DNA from: a virus
Reading direction: 5' to 3' (one strand)
DNA length: 31,439 nucleotides
Virus record (IMG/VR): IMGVR_UViG_3300009506_000133
Location: 1-31,439 of that record
Part shown: positions 16,505-26,700 of the stretch, piece by piece
Layout: the number at the start of each line of letters is the position of its first letter
Position numbering within the stretch: position 1 is the stretch's first letter
Notes under the pieces: generated by a model
The model's database searches: none
The model's input: only the letters and a program-made list of their open reading frames with translations
Told to the model about the DNA's origin: nothing
Program-made: the position numbers and the translations under genes

Positions 16505-17695
16505 ATGGCCAATGTAATCGCATCACTACGCAGGAAGGATGAAGAGGAGGGCGCCAAGCGTGGCTCACGCGGTGGTGCTGTTTCAGCGCCTCCGTCGGTA
16601 CAGCGTCCAGAGCAACCGATACAGAACCCCATCACACAGATGGCCACTCCGACCGGCGGGATGACGGGAAAAAGCACCGCATATCGACTCGGGGAGACGA
16701 CTCGCGGCGTCGTGCAGAACCTTGCCAAGCCGGTAATCGGTGGCCTTGCCGAGACAGGTAAGGCGATAAATGCCGTTGGCGGCATGGCCAAGGATATCTA
16801 TAAGGGGGTACGAGGTATCCCAGAGGAGACCAACCTGTCGGTCAATGCCAACCCGATCAGAAATGCCGCGGCAGCCGATAACGCCATGACGGCCAAGGTC
16901 GTGCAGCGACCCGCTGCCGGCACGCAGAAGAGCGCCCCTGCTCCAGCTGCGCAGTGGACAAGAGGGGAGGCCATCTCCTCCCTCGGCAACGGCATGTTTG
17001 CCACCGGGCAGGGCGAGCCAACCCATCAGCGCTGGGGTGTGAATCAGGGAGGCGTGATCAGCAACCTGACCCTGCCTATCGGTCAGAACCCCAACGAGAT
17101 GAACCCGGCCGACTACCAGAGCCTCATCGAGAAACAGGACACCGGTAGCGATGTCACTGTCGGTCGAGGCCTGCGTGAGTTCAAGGGCGAGAAGGAGCAG
17201 GTCAACAGCATGACCGGCCAGCGCCGCCTCGCCGACCAGATTGCCTCCATGATGAGCGAGTACACCAAAGCCGTCGGTGCTGCGCCAAGTGGTGCCGAGG
17301 CCGCGAACATCATCGGCAACATCGCCTCAGGCGAGGCCGGTAAGGAGCAGTCCCGTATCGCCTCGGATGCTGCGGTACGCGCCGCTCAGACAAAGGCCTC
17401 CGAGGGGCCGATGGGCGTAGCTAAGACGCCACTGCTTGATGAGAAGGGGCAGCAGGTGAAGGACATCATGGGCGAGCCAATTCTTACCCATGTTCCGGCT
17501 CAGCGCATCGGTAGCAATGTGCTGTTCATCGACCCGGTGGGTGGTCCACGTCTGGTACCTATCGAGCAGGTTCAGAGCGGCAATACGTCTGGCGGCAGAA
17601 AGGTCAGCATCGAGGAATTCAAAAAGTTGCTCCTTGAGCTGGGTCTCGACAGCGACAAGAAGCAGAAGAACTGGCTCCAGAAACTCTTCGACTAA
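16505..17695 (+). CDS. Probable internal/ejection virion protein (396 aa)
   Basis: The ATG at 16505 has an excellent GGAGG (16494-16498) six bases upstream. Residues 1-65 are basic and disordered (MANVIASLRRKDEEEGAKRG, then Pro/Gln-rich). Residues about 65-105 hold a Gly/Ala-rich amphipathic or mildly hydrophobic stretch (NLAKPVIGGLAETGKAINAVGG). A Gly/Asn-rich part with a GEPTHQRWGVNQGG-like loop and a helical, Lys-rich C-terminus ending NWLQKLFD follow. Such proteins just before a giant polyvalent gene are often packaged and ejected. The role is inferred from position and composition only. Confidence 0.7.
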   Translation: MANVIASLRRKDEEEGAKRGSRGGAVSAPPSVQRPEQPIQNPITQMATPTGGMTGKSTAYRLGETTRGVVQNLAKPVIGGLAETGKAINAVGGMAKDIYKGVRGIPEETNLSVNANPIRNAAAADNAMTAKVVQRPAAGTQKSAPAPAAQWTRGEAISSLGNGMFATGQGEPTHQRWGVNQGGVISNLTLPIGQNPNEMNPADYQSLIEKQDTGSDVTVGRGLREFKGEKEQVNSMTGQRRLADQIASMMSEYTKAVGAAPSGAEAANIIGNIASGEAGKEQSRIASDAAVRAAQTKASEGPMGVAKTPLLDEKGQQVKDIMGEPILTHVPAQRIGSNVLFIDPVGGPRLVPIEQVQSGNTSGGRKVSIEEFKKLLLELGLDSDKKQKNWLQKLFD

Positions 17696-17706
17696 GGGGT
17701 GTCAAT

Positions 17707-20700
17707 ATGCCTATCACAGGGCCTATCTCAGGGCTGCTGCAGGAGAAGGATGAGGACGAACCCGGCCTCCTTGGCGAGGCAGCAAAGGGTTTCGCTTCAG
17801 GTGTCGTCGGTCTGGCTGAATCGGTCGGTACCGGTCTCGAGTACGTCGGCGGCAAGGTAGACGACCAAGACCTCATCGACCTCGGTCACACCGTCGAGAC
17901 CTACTGGAACGACGTCAACAGCAAGAACTTTCAGGCGCACGAGTCCCTGCGCGGCCCCATCTACGACCCGGACAAGGGCCTCAACACCGAGCTGCTGTCC
18001 AAGGGCGCGTGGTGGACCTATAACGTCGCCAACATCATCCCATCCATCGCTGCATCGATGATCCCTGCAGCCGGGGCCACCAAGGCCGCCAGCGCGCTCA
18101 AGATTGGCGAGAAGGTTGTGCGGTGGACGCCATCTGTCGCCGCCAAGCTCGGGAGGCTTGGGCGGGCTCTCACGAGCGCAGAGGCAATAAACCGCGGCAT
18201 CGGGGCAACTGTCGGCGGTCTCGTCGGCGGCTCCCTCGAGGGCGCCAACACCTATCAGGAGGTCCTGCAGCGCGGAGGCACCCGTGAGGAAGCAGAGGCT
18301 GGCGCAGAGCAGATGACGTTCGCCTCCGGCGCGCTCAACATGCTCTCCCTGAACCAGATGATGCAGAAGCTGCCGCCGGGGCTGGTGGGTAACGCTACCC
18401 GTCGCCTTATCAACGGCCTGACTGAGGGGATCACCGAGTGGCTCGAGGAGCCGGCCGAGGCCTACATCAAGACGAACCTCGCCGGGAAGGATGGCTCCAA
18501 GTTGAAATTCACCCCGGAGGATGCAGCCAATCAGGTCTACAACGGGCTCAATGTTCTGCCGCCATCCATCATCTCAGGCATGCTGTTCGGTGGAGGCGAG
18601 CCCGCATCTGTTGGTCAGGTGGCTGATGAGCGCGGCATCCCCGAACCCACAGGCCCCCTCAGCACAGCGGCACAGGCCATCCGCCGCGAGGTGCCGTTCA
18701 CCGAGGAGGGCGCACTGCGTCGGGCCGAGACCCTGACCAAGCAGGGAGCCCCGCACACCGTCGCCCCGCACCCCCTCGTCCCCAACCGATTCACCGTGAT
18801 ACCGGAGGTGCAAGATGCCAGCGCAATACGAAGCGATGAGGGACAAGTTCTACCAGAAGTGCAAGGAGCTCGGGAAGCAGAGCCCGGAGGCGTGCATGAA
18901 GCAGGCAAAAACGCGGGCGGCGAAAATCTACAACGCCAGACGCAAGCCGGGGCAGAAGCCGGTCACCGGCCACAGCGAGTAAAGCATCACCCAGAGCTGA
19001 TCGACAAGGCGGCTCACGAGGCCGCCACATCACCGCGCAACGATCTGGCAGAGCCAACCGAGGCGCAGAAAGAGGCGGGGAACTACAAGAAGGGGCATAC
19101 CACCATTCAGGGACTCGATATCACTATTGAGAATCCTCAGGGTTCGGTTCGTAGTGGGGTGAGCGAGAAGGGGGAGTCATGGAAACAGAAGCTCGCTCAC
19201 CATTATGGCTATATCAAGCGCACCGAGGGGGCGGACGGGGATCAGGTAGACACATTCATCGGCCCTAACCCAGAGTCACAGAATGCGTATGTGGTAAACC
19301 AGATCAACCCGGAAACAGGTAAGTTCGACGAGCACAAGGTGCTGCTCGGCTTCGACTCAAAAGAAGCTGCAGCAGAGGGATACCACGCCAACTACGAGAA
19401 TGGCTGGGCCGGCATGGGAGACATCGTCGAGATGCCCATGGAGGAGCTCAAGGCATGGCTGAGGGAAGGCGATACCAAGACCCCGATCTCTGGCGAGGTG
19501 AGCAAGTTCAACATGCGTCCCGCCAAGGACGGCTTCAATACGAAGTACCGCCGCGTACCAACCAGCGAGCTCAATACCGGAATCAGCAAGGTGACCGGTC
19601 CAGAGGATGCGGCTCACATCCTTGCTCCCCTAAGGAAAGGAGGGGAGGAGGTATTCTACGCTCTGGTTCTCGATAAGGACGGCAATGTTCTGGATGTACA
19701 GAGCCACTCGAAGGGTGCCCGGGACGGGGCCAGTGTTTATCCAGAGGTGGTCGGCCCAGCAATAGCCGGAGTAAAGGGCGCCAAGTCTGTCTACTTTTCG
19801 CATAACCACCCGAGCGGAGTGAGCGACCCAAGCCGTGCCGACTTTGCAATAACCGACAGACTCAGTGAGTATCTTGACGGTGCCAATATCAATATCGCTG
19901 GGCATATCGTTCTTGGTCACGGAGCCAATGCCGATTACTTCGCTCCCGGTGACCAGAGCGGAAAGAAGATAAGCATAAAGCCGCTGCGTCGCACCGAAAA
20001 GGTGGCTATTACAGAGAAGCGCATCCGAAAGGTTCCGCCGCGCGAGCGCGTTGAAATCACATCGCCAATGGACGCCATTAAGGTGGTTGATGGCGTGAGC
20101 GCAACGGACGCGCTGATCCTGATGGATAACCGGCACAAATATATAGGCACTCTTGAGATGACTCCTGAGGAGATGGGGTCGCTTCGCAAGGGTGATCGCA
20201 TTAAGGAGCTGCTATCCGTAATTGACGAGACCAATGCGGTGGCCGGGATCATAAAAACAAGCGATGAGGGGGCGGCAAAGAACCTCTCCTCATACCTTAA
20301 CGCCGACTCCAAGCTGCGCCTTCTCGACATAATTGTCCCAAAGAGTGAGGAGTTTAACGATAGGAGCCTCGCCAATCGCGGGGTCATGGAGGACGGCGTG
20401 CGCTCGTTCAAAATGTCCCCACCCGACGTCACTGAGGAGCCATACCGCAATGCCGATGGTAGTTACCGCAAAAACAAGAGCGGCGACATCACTGGCGCGC
20501 CACCCGGAGTTAAAAATGAAGCCGGGATATCTGCCATCGTAAAGAAAAACATCGCTCGCATCGAGAGCATGTTCGAGGTGGATGAAAAGAGGGCGAGTAC
20601 ATTAACCAACTGGTATGAGATCTCAGGTAACGCGATCAGAGCGATTACCAGAAAGGATAAAGAGCTGGCCGAAAAGGTTGTACGCATCTTGTCTTTCCTC

Positions 20701-23700
20701 TCGGCCGACAATCAGGTGGGCGGGAATGTTACCGGCATGATTAAAGCCGCCTATCAGCTGGCCAATGGCGAGGAGGTGGCTGCCGGGCGGTATCCGGTAT
20801 CTACCAAGGGGAAGATCGAGACCATCATTGCGGCCAAGGAGTTCAACAAGGAGCTCCCCGGGGTTGACGACAAGGTAATGAATTTTTACCGCAATCTCTA
20901 TGACGCCACATTCCAAACGGATAAATATGAGGACGCCGCCACCATGGACTTGTGGATGGCGCGTCTTTACGACTATCCAGAGGTAGACCGCATCGAGTAC
21001 GGGAAAAAGACCGGCAAGACCAATCGCCTTGGTCAGGCCCAGTACCGGTTCGCTAACATGCTCACGAGACGCATCGCAGAAGAGTACAACAAGAAACACG
21101 GCACCAACTGGAAGCCGCGGCAGGTGCAAGCCGCCCTGTGGGGATATGCCCGCGATGATGCCGCCAAACAGAAGGGCTCAAAACAGAAGCCGGTGGCCGA
21201 CTTCTCCACCTATCTCAGCAGGGCTACTGAGCATGTGACCACTGAGGCTATTCCTTCAACATCACTGCCGACATTCCAGAGTATCCACTCAGCCCCCATC
21301 GAGGTGCGCCTCGCCTACACCAAGGCGGCCATGGCAGTTGTAGGCAAGGACGGCAGGGATGAGCTGCTGGAGATGCTCAGGGCTCCATTATATGGAGGGG
21401 AGTACAGCGCTGGCACCTTCGAGGGGGCCATAAATCCCAACAAGATTACCGACATCGTCGCCAAGAAGGTAAAAGGCGATAACGGTAAGCTGGTATATGA
21501 CCGGGAGATTGCCGACCTGTACGCGATTGCGCAGATGTACATGCACAGTCAGGATGCCGTGCCGTGGTTTAGGCTGGACCCGACACTGACCCCGGTCAAG
21601 GCAGGAGGTGGTGTGGTGTCCAAGGGGGTGGCTATCAGCTTTAAGTCGAAACCGGATGCAAATACTCTGGAATCGTTCTATAATCATCTGCGTGAGTTCG
21701 TCCCAGACGGAGAGGTTACCGTTTTGGGTAATGATGTGCTGGCCATCAACTTCCGTGACCCGGCTACAAACAAGCCGTGGGGGATGCCTGATGCCAAGTT
21801 CATTGAGGCTGTCACCGATGCAGCCAACACCTTCGATGCTGCAGGAAACGACATCATCGAGGTTCTCGACAACGTGAAAGCAGAGGGGGCATACCATGCC
21901 ATCTACGACTACGAAACAAGCTGGGAAACCCCAGAGGAAGCGGTATCGAAACTTGAAGCCGAGATCAGCCGTCGCGGGAGACCAGATCTACTCCCATGGC
22001 TTCGTGATCGGCGCAGAGAAATTGAGCGCATCCAAGCCGACTTCCAAAACGGAAAGCTCAAAAAGTACGAAGTAGCATCCCGCCCCATCGTCGAGTTCTT
22101 GGAGCAGTTGAAACAGAGAGAGCAGGCTTACCGCAGGCTAAAGGAGGTGCTGCATGGCCGGCTCGGTGACTACGCGAACCTGACCACCAAGAGCAACTTT
22201 AAGGTCAAGGTGACTCGCGTCGAGGACATGCCAGCTGAAGCGCATGACCAATTCCAAAAGCTGTATATGGACGTCAGGGGAGGCACCGTGGGCGGTGGAG
22301 GTAGCGGCGACAGGGTTGTATACCGACAGGCTACCGTGGAAGAGTCGAAGATCATTAGCGCTATCCTCAATGACCTGATGGATGCTGGCATGCCTGCATC
22401 GGTCCTGCAGACCGTAGAGGATATTGGTGTCTTTGATGCCACCCCGGATTACGACACATCCGCCAGCTTCATTCCTGCCCAGTATGTTGCATCTATCGGC
22501 GCGTTCAAGAACAGCCTGTGGATTAAGTCTGAGTACCTCGAACTGGCTGATGAGACTGGCGACGAAACCCTTGGTAAGGTACTCAGGAGTATCGTGGCTC
22601 ACGAACTCGGGCATGCCATCGACGTCGGCAGCGAACAGGATATGGAGACACACGCATCAAGCGACGAAGCTCAGGGTCTATTCAAGATAGACCCGCTGAA
22701 GTTCGAGGCCGTGCCAGCGCGAAACGAGTTTGGCATTAAGGTCAAGGGTGAGCGTGGCGCCTTCGGGACTATCGTCGAGGAAGCGTTGAAGGTGTACGAC
22801 TCGAGGGATGGTAAGGCCGCAGGTATCCGCGGGATGCTCCACTACCCGCTCGTAGACATACTTCGCTACCGCCTTATCGGCGCGAAGGTCACCGACATTT
22901 TAGGTGACACCACTGTCGTCACTAGGGAGCTTCTTGAGGAAGACGAACGCGCTCGTAATTACCTGCTAATGCAGGCATCGGAGAAGTTCAGGATGGTGCA
23001 GGGTGAGCTGTTCGCCCAACTGCATTCTCTTTATTACACATACCCTGAGGAAATGGAGCACTACCTCCCTAAGGGTTACGCACTCATGCAGGAGGTTCAC
23101 AATGTCGCAGCAAGAGCCAAAGACGCTGTTCAGCTTGATCGAGGAATACGAGAAGCGCTTCGGACATCCAGTGCCGAGCTACGGCCAGTACGGACTCAGC
23201 AACAGCTCTTCGCTGAGGTCGGTCCTCGAGGGGGCGTTAAAAAGTGGCGAGCCGGTGAAGGGTTGGGGAGGGCAGAGCAGTCTGGAGTACCCGAGCAAAC
23301 CGCAGTCGGCGGAGTATCATCTGCCGCAGGAGTTCGTCCTCAAGTAATTCCGTACCGCAAGGTACCGAAGGGGCAGATCCCCACCAAGACCCGCAAGGCC
23401 TACAAGCTGATGCGGATGATGAAGAGTGAGGCCGGTATGCTGTTCCCGCTCTACGCCAAGCCGCAAGGTGTCCGCCAAGGATTCACAATGGGTGAGTGGT
23501 ACCGAGCGGAGAATCAGCGCCCCACCATCGGCAAGCTCCTAGCTGAGCGCCCCGGCATCCATGGCGTGGCTCTCCCCATGTTCGACCAAGGCAAGGCTAA
23601 GGTGAATGGTGAGTCTCGCGTGTGGGTCGAGGTGGAGATGCCGGCGATCTCGGAGAAGACTCAGGCCGAGTCCGACAACTCCCCCAAGCTCGCCAACGGC

Positions 23701-26700
23701 ATGCGTACCGGCATCAGCAGCAGACTGATTGGCCCCAGCGAGTCCTACGACTACAAGACCAACCAGACTGCCAAGGAGGCTGGCGGCTGGCCCATAGCCG
23801 GCTCCATGAAGATCCTTCGTGTCCTGAGTGACGCCGAGGTGAAGGGTATCATCGAGAAGGCTGGCAAGAAGTACAGCGAGAAGGCCTCTGCTACCGGTGT
23901 CACTGATGCGGATGCCAAGCGCATCAACGACCAACTAAGCAGCCAGATAAAGAAGTGGGCCACTCAGGACGTCCGAGGAAACACCGCCTTCGCTTCATGG
24001 TTCGGCAACTCCAAGGTGGTCGACGAGGACGGTAACCCGCTCGAGGTTTATCACGGCACTACGCATGACTTCAATGCCTTCAGCACCATCTATGCTAACC
24101 CCGAGAACTACATGGGTGCGGGCTTCTACTTCACCGACTCGCTCGATGATGTGAACCCAAACTACGCTGGCGAGGGGCCTGACCTGACCTTACGCATCGA
24201 GAAGGAAAAGGAGCGCATCGAAGACGAAGACCAGATGATTGAGAAGTATGCCGAGCTCAACGGTCTCGATTATGAGTATGCGTGGGAAAAGTGGGGCAAG
24301 CTCGATGACAAGGTCAGGGAGTGGTACAAGACCAAGGTTGCCAAGGACAACCTCGGCATCGAAAGTCATGGCGCCATCATGCCGGTGTTCCTCAAGATGG
24401 AGAACCCAGTTGAGGTAGAGCCGAATGGCGGCACCTACTTCGAGACCTCGTGGGATGAGGACTACTACAAGGGCGACGGCATGGCGGCCGACGAGGTCGA
24501 CCAAGCCGACTACACCGACGAGGATGGAGAGCTCGATGAAGATGCCTATAACGAGGCTCTCGAGGAGAAAGCCAGTGAGATGTTCTACGAGGACTACAAC
24601 CCCGAGCTGACCGGCAATGCTGCAGAGCTTGGTGACATCATCCTCGATGTCGCCTACGAGTTCGGTATCGATGGGGCCGCCCTGCGGCAGAAGTTCATGG
24701 AGGAGCACAACTACCCCATGGATTATCGCCAGAGTGCCTACGATTTTTCTGAGTGGCTCCGTAGCCAAGAGGAGACCTTCGACGCCTACGACGACGAGGG
24801 TCGCATGACCGGCTACGAGATGGTGCGCGAGGTATTCGAGCGCATGGGCTTTGATGGCATCATCATGGATGCCGAGGCGCATTTCGGTGCTCGCCAGATC
24901 AATATTGGTGGTGGCAGTATACCGGTGCAGGGCATGGGGGGCGTCTACGGCGCCAAGCACTACATCGCATTCAGCCCCAGCCAGATCAAGTCCTCCATTG
25001 GCAATACCGGTGAGTACACTTCCAGCCCAAGCATCACCATGTCCAACAAGGGCAAGCAGTTCGGTCAAGAAGCTGCAGCCGTCCAGCAGCAGGTCGACGA
25101 CATCGCCTCGGCGTGGAGGGGAGGGCCAAAAGTCGAAGTGCTGTCACACCGCAACATGCTGCCCGAGAGACTGGCCAAGGAAGCGCTCCGCTCCCGTGGC
25201 AGGGTTGAAGGTGTGTTCGATGCCGGCACCGGCACCGTCTATCTCATCGCTGACGCACTCCCATCCTCCGTGGACGTGGCTCGTGTCATGCTGCACGAGG
25301 TATTCGGTCACTGGGCGCCATCACAGAAACTGGGGGCCGAGTTCGAGCCCTTGCTGGAGCGAGTGTACGAGTCCTACGGCCAGAAACGGCTGCAGGGCAT
25401 CGCAGACCGTCACGGCGTCGACCTCAACACCCGAGAGGGTCGGCTCATCGCTGCCCAAGAAAAGATGGCAGAGATTGCCGAGACCGGTCTCAACCCCACC
25501 CTGCTCAACAAGCTCTCCCTGATGCTCAAGAACATCCTTAATAAGCTGGGCATCAAAGTGAGGTTAACCAACGGCGACATCCGCGCCATCCTCGCCAACG
25601 CTGGGCGTATGGTTTACGAGGGGGACTCGGTCGTTGCCAGCGGCACACTGCAGCCTCTCCTCAGTCAGACCTCGGTCACCTTCTACAGCCAGATGCAGGA
25701 GCACCTGCGCGACAAACTCCCCGGCAAGGGCAAGCCCGGACAGTTGCGCGCCGTCATCAACAACATGGCGAAGAAGGGGCAGTTCAAACAGGAGGAGCTG
25801 GAGTGGTCAGGTCTTATCGATTGGCTCGGTGAGCAGGAGGGCACCGTCACCAAGGAGCAGGTGCTGGAATTCCTGCAGGAGAATGCCATCGAGATCGATG
25901 AGGTAACCCTCGGCGGCCTCAGCGCTGAGGATGACGGTCTGGACACATCGGTGTCCACCGATGGCCCCAATAAAACTAGCGACGGAGACGTCTACTACAC
26001 CTATGAGGCATCAGACGGTTACCAGTACGAGGCCAAAGGCGGTGAGGAGGAGGGGTGGACGCTCTACGATGAAGATGAGAGGGTGGTCAGAGATGATGAG
26101 GGAGTCATCACCGTCGACAGGATTGATGAAATGGAGCAGTACGTCATATCCGCCAACGAGAAGCGCATGATGGAGCCCTACGAGACCGAGCAGGCCATCA
26201 TCGGCGCCGAGGGACCGGCTCGATATGAGAACTGGACCGAGGGAGGTATCAAAAGAAACTACCGTGAGCTGCTGCTGCGCTTACCGGCGAAGCTCCGCGA
26301 ACAATCACCAGAGCATAAGACCCGCGTGGACGAGCTCAGGAAAAAGATGATTGCCGGCGAGGAGCTTACTTACGATGAGTATGGTGAGTGGAATATGCTG
26401 CAGAATGAAGCTGACAAAATCAACGCCGACTACCGGTCTCAGCTGAATACCAACCCACATTACGATGACTATCCAAACATCCTTGCTCACATCCGCTTCG
26501 ACACCCGCACCGACATCGACGGCAAGAAGGTGCTGTTCATCGAGGAGGTGCAGAGTGACTGGCATCAGGAGGGGCGCAAGAAGGGGTATAAGCCCAAGGA
26601 CAGCAAACTGCCAACAAACATGGAGATTGTTGAGGCATACAACCAGCTCAAACCTCTGCTGGAACAGGAGGATCTGCTCGGGTTCGACACCGTGGCGCAG

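Noticed and set aside
19455-19676. 73-codon frame with GGAGG ten bases upstream
   Set aside because: The spacer is long, the product is an Arg/Gln/Gly-rich shadow, and the giant frame here encodes conserved pyrophosphatase-like and JAB sequence, not linker.
24851-25522. 223-codon + strand frame inside the giant gene
   Set aside because: The product is Ser/Pro/Arg/Cys-rich with no ribosome binding site and overlaps the well-conserved ART and HEVFGH parts of the giant frame. It is a shadow.
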